DNA from: LMUY01 sp964247705
GTDB taxonomy: Bacteria > Pseudomonadota > Alphaproteobacteria > Acetobacterales > Acetobacteraceae
Direction: 5' to 3'
DNA length: 64,000 bases
Assembly: GCA_964247705.1 (NCBI GenBank)
Contig: CAXTVQ010000005.1
Span: 1-64,000 of the forward strand
Numbering within the stretch: the stretch's first letter is position 1; each line of letters begins with the position of its first letter. The notes under the pieces were generated by a model that did not search any database, was not told where the DNA came from, and saw only the letters and a list, made by a program, of their open reading frames with translations. Shown in pieces: positions 17,766-26,523 of this stretch. Both the position numbers and the translations under genes were made by a program.

Positions 17766-18691
17766 AAGTCCTGTCCAAGCAGTTCGGCGGCTGGCGGCAT
17801 GGCGGCGGCAGGGATGATCGCGCCCGGGTAACCGACCACGATGCCGGCCAGCGTATGACCGGCGCGCGCCGCCGCCACGGGGGAGGCGCCGCGCAGCCGG
17901 GCGGCGAGGTAGGCGGCGGCGAAGCTGTCCCCGGCGGCCGTGGTGTCCACCACCGCGGTGACGGGGGCGGCCGTGAGCATGGTTTCGGCGCCACGGTGCA
18001 GCAGTCGGCTGCCGGGCATGTCCAGCTTCAGCGCTATCTCGGCATGGTCCGCGCAACGCAGCAGCTCGGCCTCGCCGTGCGGCCCGAAGAGCAGGCGCAG
18101 GTCTTCGCTCGAGGCCAGCACGTGGGTTGCCAGGCCGAATGCCCGGCGGAACAAGCGCCGTGCAACGTCGAGGTCCGGCCAGCCGCGGGGGCGGAAATTG
18201 GTGTCGAACGCGACCCATGCGCCGCGCGCCCGCGCCGCTGCCAACGCCGTGAACAGCGCGTCCTGCCCAGGTCCGTCATAGATCGAGAGCGTTATGCCTG
18301 AAAAATACAGCACGCCGAAGCCGTCCAGGCTGCCCGGCGGGAGATGGGCGAAGAGCGCGCGGGCGGCCGCGCTGTCCCGCCAGTAGGAGAAGCGGCGCTC
18401 GCCGTCGGAACTGGTCTCGATGATGTAGAGGCCCGGCAGGCGACCCGGCAGGCGGTGGACGAGCCCGGTTCCGACCCCCTCCGCCAGCCATGCCGCCAGC
18501 ATCTCGTCGCTCCAGCCGTCCTCGCCGAGCGCGGTGACGTAATCGACCTGCACCCCGAGCCGGGCAAGGTACACGGCCGTATTCAGCGTGTCGCCGCCAT
18601 GACGGCGCTCCAGCAAACCATCCGGGCGCTCGCGCAGTTCGACCATGCACTCGCCGATGCATGCAACATGGGTCGATTTCGGGGGCGGCAT
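17762..18691 (-). CDS. kdgK: 2-keto-3-deoxygluconate kinase (PfkB family)
   Basis: Phosphorylates 2-keto-3-deoxygluconate to KDPG, which the coupled aldolase then splits. The product has 309 residues. The start CIGECMVELRER is diagnostic for KdgK, GGDTLNTAVYLARLG is the first PfkB signature, and VVDTTAAGDSFAAAYLAARL carries the second signature with catalytic Asp255. WVAFDTNFRPRGWPD matches the substrate/ATP region. It is the first gene of a kdgK-eda unit, divergent from the kdp operon with 112 bases between. It should accept products of a sugar acid dehydratase such as the enzyme at 27856-29031. Confidence 0.93.
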   Translation of the reverse strand: MPPPKSTHVACIGECMVELRERPDGLLERRHGGDTLNTAVYLARLGVQVDYVTALGEDGWSDEMLAAWLAEGVGTGLVHRLPGRLPGLYIIETSSDGERRFSYWRDSAAARALFAHLPPGSLDGFGVLYFSGITLSIYDGPGQDALFTALAAARARGAWVAFDTNFRPRGWPDLDVARRLFRRAFGLATHVLASSEDLRLLFGPHGEAELLRCADHAEIALKLDMPGSRLLHRGAETMLTAAPVTAVVDTTAAGDSFAAAYLAARLRGASPVAAARAGHTLAGIVVGYPGAIIPAAAMPPAAELLGQDL

Positions 18692-18803
18692 CTCTTTACG
18701 CGTCCTTTACGCTGCGGCGAGGCTTTGCCTACGACCGCTTTATCGTCCCCTGGACTACACCCACCGTCGCCGGGCGATTGCCCGCTTCCGCAGAAGGTGC
18801 GTC

Positions 18804-18887
18804 ATGTCCGATATCCTTATCATTGTCCTCGGCACAGGAGGCATTCTCCTGATGGCCGCCTACGCCGTTTTGTGTGACCGAATCTGA
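18804..18887 (+). CDS. Short hydrophobic peptide upstream of kdpF
   Basis: A 27-codon frame beginning ATG TCC GAT with a suitable AGAAGG ribosome site. Its product is a single hydrophobic helix (ILIIVLGTGGILLMAAYAVL) with a short charged end, CDRI. It stops 3 bases before kdpF starts and runs in the same direction. Length, membrane helix and tight spacing argue that it is a real small membrane protein of the Kdp complex or a translated leader. Comparable short frames in front of kdpF occur in other proteobacteria by general experience, but I cannot check this here. Confidence 0.6.
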   Translation: MSDILIIVLGTGGILLMAAYAVLCDRI

Positions 18888-18890
18888 GCG

Positions 18891-18977
18891 ATGCTCGATC
18901 TGATCCTGGGCGGCATCGTTTCCGCGGGCTTGCTGTTCTACTTGGTGTGGGCGCTGGTCCGGCCGGAGGACTTCTAA
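18891..18977 (+). CDS. kdpF: K+-transporting ATPase subunit KdpF
   Basis: A 28-residue single-helix membrane peptide (starts MLDLILGGIVSAGLLFY, ends ALVRPEDF). The C-terminal LVRPE(D/R)F is the typical KdpF ending. It stabilises the KdpABC complex in the inner membrane. It stops 1 base before kdpA, the normal gene order. Confidence 0.92.
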   Translation: MLDLILGGIVSAGLLFYLVWALVRPEDF

Positions 18978-18978
18978 G

Positions 18979-20688
18979 ATGACCCTCATCGGCTGGCTGC
19001 AGATCTCCTTCGTGCTGGCGCTGGTGTTCGTCTGCGCCGTACCGCTCGGCCGTTACATCGCGGCGGTCGTGGGCGGCGGGCGGACCTTCCTCTCCCCCGT
19101 GCTCGGGCCGGTCGAGCGCGGTTGCTACGCGGCGGCCGGCGTGGACCCGGCGCACGGCATGGGCTGGCTCACGTACGCGGTGGCGCTGGTGGCGCTGCAG
19201 GCGGTGCATTTCCTGATCCTGTACCTGATGCTGCGGTTCCAGGACCTGCTGCCGCTCAACCCGCAGCATTTCGACGGCATGAGCCCGCGGCTCGCCTTCA
19301 ACACGGCAATCTCGTTCGTCACCAACACGAACTGGCAGGCTTATGCCGGTGAGACGACGCTGTCCTATGGCAGCCAGATGTGGGGGCTGACGGTCCACAA
19401 CTTCCTCTCCGCCGCCACCGGCATCGCCGCCGCGGTCGCCGTCAGCCGTGCGTTCGCTGCGGGCGAGATGAAGCAGCTCGGCAATTTCTGGGTCGATCTC
19501 GTACGCATCACGCTCTACGTGCTGCTGCCGATCGTGATCCTCTACACGATCTTCCTGATCCTGTGCGGCGTGCCGCAGACGCTCGCCGGCTATGTGGACG
19601 CAACCACGCTGGAGGGGGCGAAGCAGACCATCGCGCTGGGCCCGGTCGCGTTCCAGGAGGCGATCAAGCTGCTCGGCACCAATGGCGGCGGCTTCTTCAA
19701 CGCCAACTCCGCCCACCCGTTCGAGAACCCGTCGGCGCTTAGCAACGTGGTGGAGACGTGGTCCGAGATCGTGATCCCGTTCGCGTTGGCGGTGACGTTC
19801 GGCGAGATCGTGAAGGACCGGCGCCAGGGTTTCGCGCTGTTCTGGACCATGGCGATCCTGATGGTCGCGTTCGTGGTGTGCTGCTACGCGGCCGAAGCGC
19901 CGGGCAACCCGCTGCTGACCCAGCTCGGGATCGATCCGTCGATGGGCAACATGGAGGGCAAGGAGGTGCGGTTCGGCACCGCCATGTCCTCGCTGTTCGC
20001 GGTGACGACGTCGGCCACCTCGGATGGCGCCGTGATCGCGATGCATGACAGCTTCCTGCCGCTGGCCGGCATGGTGCCGATGTTCCTGATCCAGTTGGGC
20101 GAGGTCGTGCCCGGCGGCGTGGGCTCGGGGCTGTACGGCATCATCGTGTTCGCGCTGTTGGCCGTGTTCGTGGCAGGGCTGATGGTGGGCCGCACGCCCG
20201 AGTACCTGGGCAAGAAGGTGCAGGCCAAGGAGGTGAAGCTCGCCATGCTGGCGGTGCTGATCCTGCCGCTGTGCATTTTGGGCGGCACGTCGTTCTCGCT
20301 GTCCACGGCGGTGGGGACGGGGGCGCTCGCCAATAACGGGCCGCATGGCTTGAGCGAGATGCTGTATGCCTGGACCAGCGCCACGGGCAACAACGGCAGT
20401 GCGTTTGCCGGGCTATCGGCGGATATCCCGCTGCTGGATTATGGACTTGGGACAGCGATGCTGCTTGGGCGGTTCGCGTTCATGATCCCGGTGCTGGCGA
20501 TCGCCGGGTCGCTCGCGGCCAAGCCGAAGCTGGCGCCGAGTGCCGGGACGTTCCCGACCACCGGGCCGCTGTTCATCGGCCTGTTGATCGGCGTGATCCT
20601 GATCCTGGGCGGCCTGCAGTACCTGCCGGCGCTCTCGCTCGGGCCACTCGCCGAGCATTTCTCAATGCTCGCCGGCAAGACGTTCTGA
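18979..20688 (+). CDS. kdpA: K+-transporting ATPase subunit KdpA
   Basis: Potassium-selective channel-like subunit of the high-affinity Kdp pump, 569 residues with about 10 transmembrane helices. The four pore-loop regions are visible: NTNWQAYAGETTLSYGSQ (near residue 115), TNGGGFFNANSAHPFENP (near 234), TSATSDGAVIAMHD (near 344) and SATGNNGSAFAG (near 467). It begins directly after kdpF. It is followed by an unusually long 177-base spacer before kdpB that contains repeats, whereas kdpA and kdpB are usually close together. Confidence 0.97.
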   Translation: MTLIGWLQISFVLALVFVCAVPLGRYIAAVVGGGRTFLSPVLGPVERGCYAAAGVDPAHGMGWLTYAVALVALQAVHFLILYLMLRFQDLLPLNPQHFDGMSPRLAFNTAISFVTNTNWQAYAGETTLSYGSQMWGLTVHNFLSAATGIAAAVAVSRAFAAGEMKQLGNFWVDLVRITLYVLLPIVILYTIFLILCGVPQTLAGYVDATTLEGAKQTIALGPVAFQEAIKLLGTNGGGFFNANSAHPFENPSALSNVVETWSEIVIPFALAVTFGEIVKDRRQGFALFWTMAILMVAFVVCCYAAEAPGNPLLTQLGIDPSMGNMEGKEVRFGTAMSSLFAVTTSATSDGAVIAMHDSFLPLAGMVPMFLIQLGEVVPGGVGSGLYGIIVFALLAVFVAGLMVGRTPEYLGKKVQAKEVKLAMLAVLILPLCILGGTSFSLSTAVGTGALANNGPHGLSEMLYAWTSATGNNGSAFAGLSADIPLLDYGLGTAMLLGRFAFMIPVLAIAGSLAAKPKLAPSAGTFPTTGPLFIGLLIGVILILGGLQYLPALSLGPLAEHFSMLAGKTF

Positions 20689-20712
20689 TGCGCGCCTCCT
20701 GATGCGCGCCTC
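20686..20712 (+). repeat. 14-base direct repeat at the kdpA stop
   Basis: TGATGCGCGCCTC occurs at 20686-20698, starting with the kdpA stop codon, and again at 20700-20712. It could be a footprint of insertion of the inverted-repeat element that follows, or a simple slippage duplication. Confidence 0.8.
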
Positions 20713-20719
20713 GCTTCTC

Positions 20720-20814
20720 CTCCCCTTGTGGGAGGGGGCTGGGGGAAGGGGCGCCTCACGGCAGATTCTTCCCGTGTCCCACCCCTTCCCCAACCCCTCC
20801 CACAAGGGAAGGGG
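20720..20814. repeat. Inverted-repeat (REP/MITE-like) element between kdpA and kdpB
   Basis: Two GC-rich arms, 20720-20751 and 20782-20814, are near-perfect reverse complements (key words CCCTTGTGGGAGGGG and CCCCTCCCACAAGGG) around a 30-base loop. The RNA would fold into a very stable hairpin. Such CTCCC-TTGTGGGAGGGG palindromes are dispersed in many proteobacterial genomes. Its place inside an operon could reduce expression of kdpBC relative to kdpFA or stabilise the upstream message. Confidence 0.8.
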
Positions 20815-20865
20815 GGCGTTCTTCGTAACCCGCTCTCTCGCCTTTCCCGTAGGACTGACCTGATC

Positions 20866-22893
20866 ATGGCGCAAACCGCCGAATCCATCTCGCTGTTCGA
20901 ACCGTCGTTGCTCGCCCGTGCGGCGCGCGACTCGGTCGTCAAACTCAATCCTGCCGGGTTGATCCGCAACCCGGTGATCTTCACGACCGAAATCGTGGCC
21001 ATGCTGGTCACGGTGCTGGGGATACGCAACGCGATCGTGGGGACCCCATGGTCCTTTGCGATCGCCATCGCGGTGTGGCTGTGGCTGACGGTGCTGTTTG
21101 CGACCTTCGCCGAAGCCGTGGCCGAAGGGCGGGGCCGGGCGCGTGCCGAGAGCCTGCGCCGCTCGCGCAGCGACACCACGGCCAAGGTGATCAGCAGCCT
21201 TTCGGACCGTTCGCCAAAGGCCACGCCCGCCTCCTCGTTGCGCAGCGGGATGCTGGTGCTGGTCGAAACCAACGACCTTATCCCGGGTGACGGCGAGATT
21301 GTGCAGGGCATCGCAAGCGTGAACGAGAGCGCCATCACGGGGGAGAGCGCTCCGGTGATCCGCGAGGCGGGCGGTGACCGCTCGGCGGTGACGGGCGGAA
21401 CCATGGTCGTGTCCGACAGCATCGTGGTGCGGATCACGGCGGACCCGGGCAACACCTTCATCGACCGCATGATCGCGCTGGTGGAGGGTGCGGAGCGGCG
21501 CAAGACGCCGAACGAGATCGCGCTCGACATCCTGCTGGCCGGGCTCACGATCATCTTCCTGATTGCAGTGGTGACGCTCGTAGGGCTGGCCAAATACTCC
21601 GGCACCACGCTCAGCGTGCCGGTGCTGGCGGCGCTGCTGGTGACCTTGATCCCGACCACGATCGGCGGGCTGCTGTCGGCGATCGGCATTGCCGGCATGG
21701 ACCGGCTGGTGCGGTTCAACGTGGTGGCGACGTCCGGCCGTGCGGTGGAGGCGGCGGGGGACGTGGACACGCTGCTGCTGGACAAGACGGGCACGATCAC
21801 GTTCGGCAACCGCATGGCCGCCGGGCTGTATCCGGTGCCGGGCGTGGACGACCGTGCGCTGGCCGAAGCCGCAGCCTATGCCTCGTTGGGCGACGAGACG
21901 CCGGAGGGACGGTCCGTCATCACCTTCGTGCGGGATCGCCACAGCATCTCGCTGCAGCACCCGGCGGATGCGGTCGTGGTGCCGTTCACCGCCAACACCC
22001 GCGTGTCCGGACTGGACTCCGGCGGGCATTGCTGGCGCAAGGGCGCGGTGGACAGCGTGGTGGCTGGCTGTGCGCCGCCGCAGGCGTTCACCGCGGCGGT
22101 GGACCGGGTTGCGCGCGCGGGCGGCACGCCGCTGGCCGTGATGGCGGACCATCGGCTGATGGGTGTCATCGAGCTGAAGGACATCGTGAAGCCCGGTATC
22201 CGTGACCGGTTCGCCGCCCTCCGCCGCATGGGCATCCGCACTGTGATGATCACGGGCGACAACAAGGTGACCGCCGCCGCGATCGCGACCGAGGCGGGGG
22301 TGGACGATTTCCTCGCCCAGGCAACGCCGCAGGACAAGCTCGACTACATCCGCCGCACGCAGGCGGAGGGGCGGCTGGTGGCGATGTGCGGCGACGGCAC
22401 CAACGACGCGCCGGCCCTGGCGCAGGCCGATGTCGGTGTCGCGATGCAGACCGGCACGCAGGCGGCGCGCGAGGCCGGCAACATGGTGGACCTGGACAGC
22501 GATCCGACCAAGCTCATCGAGATCGTGGAGATCGGCAAGCAGTTGCTGATCACCCGCGGCTCGCTGACCACGTTCTCGATCGCCAACGACGTGTCCAAAT
22601 ACTTCGCGATCCTGCCGGCGATCTTCGTGGTGACGTATCCGGAGCTGGGCGCGCTCAACATCATGCGGCTGCATTCGCCGCAGAGTGCGATCCTGTCGGC
22701 GGTGATCTTCAACGCGCTGATCATCATAGCGCTGGTGCCGCTGGCGCTGCGCGGCGTGTCGTTCCGGGCCATCGGGGCGGCGGCGCTGCTTCGGCGCAAC
22801 TTGCTGATCTACGGGCTGGGCGGGCTCATCGCACCGTTCGTCGGGATCAAGCTGATCGACCTCATCCTCGTCAATCTGGGACTCATGTCATGA
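20866..22893 (+). CDS. kdpB: K+-transporting P-type ATPase subunit KdpB
   Basis: Catalytic subunit that hydrolyses ATP to drive K+ uptake, 675 residues. It contains the A-domain SAITGESAP loop (about residue 155), LVTLIPTTIGGLLSAIGIAG (the Kdp-specific membrane segment), the phosphorylation site LLLDKTGTITFGNR with Asp306, and the hinge CGDGTNDAPALAQADVG. The ATG at 20866 has only a weak ribosome site (AGGA), so coupling to kdpA is lost because of the intervening repeat. Its stop overlaps the kdpC start (ATGA). Confidence 0.97.
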   Translation: MAQTAESISLFEPSLLARAARDSVVKLNPAGLIRNPVIFTTEIVAMLVTVLGIRNAIVGTPWSFAIAIAVWLWLTVLFATFAEAVAEGRGRARAESLRRSRSDTTAKVISSLSDRSPKATPASSLRSGMLVLVETNDLIPGDGEIVQGIASVNESAITGESAPVIREAGGDRSAVTGGTMVVSDSIVVRITADPGNTFIDRMIALVEGAERRKTPNEIALDILLAGLTIIFLIAVVTLVGLAKYSGTTLSVPVLAALLVTLIPTTIGGLLSAIGIAGMDRLVRFNVVATSGRAVEAAGDVDTLLLDKTGTITFGNRMAAGLYPVPGVDDRALAEAAAYASLGDETPEGRSVITFVRDRHSISLQHPADAVVVPFTANTRVSGLDSGGHCWRKGAVDSVVAGCAPPQAFTAAVDRVARAGGTPLAVMADHRLMGVIELKDIVKPGIRDRFAALRRMGIRTVMITGDNKVTAAAIATEAGVDDFLAQATPQDKLDYIRRTQAEGRLVAMCGDGTNDAPALAQADVGVAMQTGTQAAREAGNMVDLDSDPTKLIEIVEIGKQLLITRGSLTTFSIANDVSKYFAILPAIFVVTYPELGALNIMRLHSPQSAILSAVIFNALIIIALVPLALRGVSFRAIGAAALLRRNLLIYGLGGLIAPFVGIKLIDLILVNLGLMS

Positions 22894-23471
22894 GCCATCT
22901 TCGCCCCGCTCTGGTGCTGGTCGTGTTGTTCACGATCCTCACCGGCCTTGTCTTCCCGTTTGCGTTCGTTGGTGTGGCCGAGGCTGTCGTGCCGACGCTG
23001 GCGGGCGGCAGTTTGATCCAGAGAAACGGTAAGGTGGTGGGTTCGGCCTTGCTGGGGCAGACCTTCACCGGGGACCAGTACTTTCACGGCCGGCCGTCTG
23101 CGACGACGGACACGGACCCGAACGACAGCACGAAACAGATCCCGGCGCCGTACAACGCGGCGAACTCGGGAGCATCCAACCTGGGCCCGACGTCCAAGGC
23201 GCTGATGGACCGGGTGACGGGAGACGTGAAGACGGCGGGGGCGACGCCGGTGCCGGGCGACATGCTGACGACGTCGGCGAGCGGGCTGGACCCGGACATC
23301 TCGCCGGAGTTCGCGGCACGGCAGGTGGAGCGGGTCGCGGCGGCGCGGAAGATGACGGCGGATCAGGTCAGGGCGGTGGTGGCCGCGCACACGAGCGGGC
23401 GGTTGGCCGGGTTGATCGGGGAGCCGCGGGTGAACGTGTTGGAGCTGAATTTGGCTTTGGACGCGTCGTGA
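22890..23471 (+). CDS. kdpC: K+-transporting ATPase subunit KdpC
   Basis: Assembly/affinity subunit with one N-terminal membrane helix (ALVLVVLFTILTGLVFPF) and a periplasmic domain, 193 residues. Typical segments are GSALLGQTFTGDQYFHGRPS, GASNLGPTSKAL and SASGLDPDISPEFA, plus GEPRVNVLELNLAL at the end. It overlaps kdpB by 4 bases. The kdpD/kdpE sensor-regulator pair normally found after kdpC is absent. The next gene, 22 bases away, belongs to a sugar importer on the opposite strand. Confidence 0.96.
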   Translation: MSHLRPALVLVVLFTILTGLVFPFAFVGVAEAVVPTLAGGSLIQRNGKVVGSALLGQTFTGDQYFHGRPSATTDTDPNDSTKQIPAPYNAANSGASNLGPTSKALMDRVTGDVKTAGATPVPGDMLTTSASGLDPDISPEFAARQVERVAAARKMTADQVRAVVAAHTSGRLAGLIGEPRVNVLELNLALDAS

Positions 23472-23493
23472 GCGAAAGGCGGGCGTTGCCCCC

Positions 23494-24405
23494 CTACTCC
23501 TTTACCGCTCCGGTGAGGCTCGAGACGTAGTATTCCACGAAGAAGGAGTACAGGATCGCGACCGGCAGTGACCCGAGTAGCGCCCCCGCCATCAGCGATC
23601 CCCACTGATACACATCCCCCTGGACGAGTTCGGTGAGGATCGCCACCGGCACCGTCTTCTTTTCCGACGACGAGATGAACGCCAGCGCGTAGATGAATTC
23701 GTTCCAGGACAGGGTGAATGCGAAGATGCCCGCCGAGATCAGGCCCGGCACTGCCAGAGGCAGCGTGATCCGCCACAGGATCTGCAGCCGGCTGGCGCCG
23801 TCGATCAGCGCGCATTCCTCGAGTTCGTACGGGATCGACTTGAAGTAGCCGATCAGCAGCCACGTGCAGAACGGGATCAGCACCGTGGGATAGGTCAGCA
23901 CCAACGCCCACGGGCTGTCGAACAGGCCGAGCTGAAACACCATCGTGGCCAGCGGGATGAACAGGATGGAGGGCGGCACCAGGTACGCGAGATAGATGGC
24001 CAAACCCACCCAACTCGCGCCGCGGAAGCGCAACCGCTGGATGGCGTAGGCGGCGAGCACGCTGGAGAACAGGGACAGCACGGTGGCGCCTGCGGCGACA
24101 CTCATCGTGGTCACCAGCCAGCGGGGATACTCCGTCTCGAACAGCAGCTTGCGGATGTTCTCGAGCGTGGGAGAGTCGATCCAGAACGGGTTGTGGTGCT
24201 TGTAGTCCAACAACTCGGCGTCCGGTTTGAACGCGGTGATGGTCATCCAGTAGAACGGAAACAGCAGCACCAGCAGGAAGCAGGCGAGCGGCAGATAAAT
24301 CGTGACAAGGCGGCGCGCCCGGCTGTCCCAGGACATGACCGCGGTTTCGCGAGTGTTGGCGTCGCGGATCTCGCCTTGGACGACCTCGGCAGCGAGATCA
24401 CTCAT
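23494..24405 (-). CDS. Carbohydrate ABC transporter permease (MalG/UgpE type)
   Basis: Inner-membrane permease of about 303 residues with six helices. It begins with a cytoplasmic tail and a first helix (IYLPLACFLLVLLFPFYWM) followed by the family motif TAFKPDAELL. The EAA loop that contacts the ATPase reads EECALIDGASRLQILWRITL. The start ATG 24405 lies within the end of the neighbouring permease gene (ATGAGTGA), so the pair is translationally coupled. It is the last gene of a minus-strand ATPase-permease-permease set, divergent from its probable binding protein at 26524. The substrate is probably a sugar or sugar acid oligomer, by context. Confidence 0.9.
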   Translation of the reverse strand: MSDLAAEVVQGEIRDANTRETAVMSWDSRARRLVTIYLPLACFLLVLLFPFYWMTITAFKPDAELLDYKHHNPFWIDSPTLENIRKLLFETEYPRWLVTTMSVAAGATVLSLFSSVLAAYAIQRLRFRGASWVGLAIYLAYLVPPSILFIPLATMVFQLGLFDSPWALVLTYPTVLIPFCTWLLIGYFKSIPYELEECALIDGASRLQILWRITLPLAVPGLISAGIFAFTLSWNEFIYALAFISSSEKKTVPVAILTELVQGDVYQWGSLMAGALLGSLPVAILYSFFVEYYVSSLTGAVKE

Positions 24406-25354
24406 CGCTGCCACCCTGCTGCCACTTGCGGCGGGCGAGTGCGAAATAGCTGAACAACGTGGCCACGAGCAGGAACGGGATCATCGAGACGGCGATCGCG
24501 GCCCCCTCGCCCAACTGGCCGCCGGGGATGCCGCGCTGGAAGGCGAGGGTTGCCATCAGGTGGGTGGAGTTGATCGGGCCGCCGCGGGTGATGGCATAGA
24601 CGAGCTGGAAGTCGCTGAAGGTGAACAGGACCGAGAAGGTCAGCACTACGGCCAGGATCGGCATTAGCAGCGGCGTGGTGATGTGGCGGAAGCGCGCCCA
24701 GGAGGATGCGCCGTCCAGCAGCGCCGCCTCGTACAGCGAGGGGGAGATGGTCTGCAGCCCGGCCAGCAGGCTGATCGCCACGAAGGGGATGCCGCGCCAG
24801 ATATTGGCCGCGACCAGGCTCCAGCGCGCGTGCCAGGGCGTGCCGAGGAAGTCGAAATACGTGTCGCTCCAGTGCAGCACGTCCACGAAGACGTAGCTGA
24901 CGATGGAGAACTGGGGGTCGTAGATCCACCAGAACGCGATCGCGGAGAGCACCGTCGGCACGATCCAGGGCAGCAGGATCACGGCGCGGATGAACGACTT
25001 GAACGGGATGTTGTTGTTCAGCAGCAGGGCGAGCCAAAGGCCGAGCGCGAACTTCCCGATGGTCGCCGTCGCGGTGTAGAAGATCGTGTTCCACACCGAC
25101 ATGATGAAGATGCGGTCGTGGAACAGGCTCTCGAAGTTGTCGAGCCCGACCCACTCGCCGGCGCGGCCGATCTGCGTGTCGGTGAAGGCGAGCCAGATGC
25201 CTAAGCCGAGCGGGTAGGTGAGGAACACCAGCAGCAGCCCGGCGGCCGGCAACAGGCAGATCGTGATCAGGAACGCCTTGTTGTCGAACAGCCGCTGCAG
25301 CGAGGTCGGCGGCGCGCGGACCGGGCTCCAGGCGGGGGCGGCCGTGACGCTCAA
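24398..25354 (-). CDS. Carbohydrate ABC transporter permease (MalF/UgpA type)
   Basis: A 318-residue permease with six or more helices. The first, ITICLLPAAGLLLVFLTYPL, is followed by GIWLAFTDTQIG and WVGLDNFESLF, the conserved extracytoplasmic start of MalF/UgpA-type subunits. The EAA loop is YEAALLDGASSWARFRHITT. The start is TTG 25354, overlapping the stop of the ATPase gene (TTGA). It pairs with the 23494-24405 permease. Confidence 0.9.
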   Translation of the reverse strand: MSVTAAPAWSPVRAPPTSLQRLFDNKAFLITICLLPAAGLLLVFLTYPLGLGIWLAFTDTQIGRAGEWVGLDNFESLFHDRIFIMSVWNTIFYTATATIGKFALGLWLALLLNNNIPFKSFIRAVILLPWIVPTVLSAIAFWWIYDPQFSIVSYVFVDVLHWSDTYFDFLGTPWHARWSLVAANIWRGIPFVAISLLAGLQTISPSLYEAALLDGASSWARFRHITTPLLMPILAVVLTFSVLFTFSDFQLVYAITRGGPINSTHLMATLAFQRGIPGGQLGEGAAIAVSMIPFLLVATLFSYFALARRKWQQGGSDE

Positions 25355-26394
25355 TTGAGCCGCATCCCGCTGGCGCCGTCGAACATGTGCACGGCGCTGG
25401 CGTCCGGCGAGACGGGGATGCGCTCGCCGGGCCGCGCGGTGACGCGTTCGCGGAAGGCGCAGAGGATGGGCGTGTCGCCGATGCGGGCCATCACCTGCGT
25501 TTCGGAGCCGGTCGGTTCGACCAGGGTCACTTCGGCCGGGATGCCCGCCGGGTCGAGCCGCCAGCTTTCCGGGCGGATGCCGTAGACCGCCTCCCCCGCC
25601 ACGGCGTGCGGCGGCAGCGGCAGGTGGGCGCCGCCGACCGCGAAGCCCTCCGGCTCCACCCGGCCGCGCAGCAGGTTCATCGCCGGCGAGCCGATGAACC
25701 CGGCCACGAACAGGTTGGCCGGGCGGTCATACAGGTCGAGCGGGGCGCCGATCTGCTCCACCCGGCCGCCATGCATGACGACGATCTTGTCCGCCATGGT
25801 CATCGCCTCGATCTGGTCGTGCGTGACGTAGACGGTGGTGGTGCGCAGCCGCTGGTGCAGCTCCTTGATCTCGCCGCGCATCTGCACGCGCAGCTTGGCG
25901 TCCAAGTTCGAGAGCGGTTCGTCGAACAGGAAGACCTGCGGGTCGCGCACGATGGCCCGGCCCATGGCCACGCGCTGCCGCTGGCCGCCGGAGAGCTGGC
26001 GGGGGAAGCGGTCCAGCAGCGGGGTGAGGCCCAGGATGCCGGCGGCGCGGCCGACCTTGTCGCGCACGACCTGCTTCGGCGCTTTGGCCAGCTTGAGCGA
26101 GAACGCCATGTTGTCGGCGACCGTCATGTGCGGGTAGAGCGCGTAGTTCTGGAACACCATGGCGATGTCGCGCTCCTTGGGGGAGACGTCGTTCACCACG
26201 CGGCCGCCGATGGCGATCTCGCCGCCGCCGATGTTCTCCAGCCCGGCGACCATGCGCAGCAGCGTGGATTTGCCGCAGCCGGACGGTCCCACGAGGATGA
26301 CGAACTCGCCATCCGCCACCTCGACGTTCACGCCGTGCAGCACCTGGGTGGCGCCGAACGCCTTGCGGACCTCGCGTATCGATACCGTCGCCAT
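25351..26394 (-). CDS. ugpC: ABC transporter ATP-binding protein (UgpC/MalK/MsmK type)
   Basis: A 347-residue ATPase. Walker A is GPSGCGKST (residues 36-44), the Q-loop FQNYALYPHMTV, the signature QLSGGQRQRVAMGRAI, Walker B VFLFDEPLSNLDAKLR and the H-loop VYVTHDQIEAMTM. A C-terminal TOBE/regulatory domain (YGIRPESWRL) is present. A GGAGG site precedes ATG 26394. It is the first gene of the minus-strand importer unit. ATPases of this type are often shared between CUT1 importers, so it may also serve the ATPase-less set at 32211-35166. The symbol is by family only. Confidence 0.9.
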   Translation of the reverse strand: MATVSIREVRKAFGATQVLHGVNVEVADGEFVILVGPSGCGKSTLLRMVAGLENIGGGEIAIGGRVVNDVSPKERDIAMVFQNYALYPHMTVADNMAFSLKLAKAPKQVVRDKVGRAAGILGLTPLLDRFPRQLSGGQRQRVAMGRAIVRDPQVFLFDEPLSNLDAKLRVQMRGEIKELHQRLRTTTVYVTHDQIEAMTMADKIVVMHGGRVEQIGAPLDLYDRPANLFVAGFIGSPAMNLLRGRVEPEGFAVGGAHLPLPPHAVAGEAVYGIRPESWRLDPAGIPAEVTLVEPTGSETQVMARIGDTPILCAFRERVTARPGERIPVSPDASAVHMFDGASGMRLN

Positions 26395-26523
26395 GGCGGT
26401 CCTCCGGGCTCTGATGGCCGTTTCACTTACGCTAGGGGGAATGCGGCGGCTTGCCAATGCTGCCGTGCCGGGCTTAGCGTTCTGCGTAACGAGGCCGGGC
26501 AAACGGCACGGGGAGAGGGCGGA

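Noticed and set aside
18820..20346. 508-codon minus-strand frame opposite kdpA
   Set aside because: Antisense of a clear kdpA; His/Arg/Gln-rich, no ribosome site or domain.
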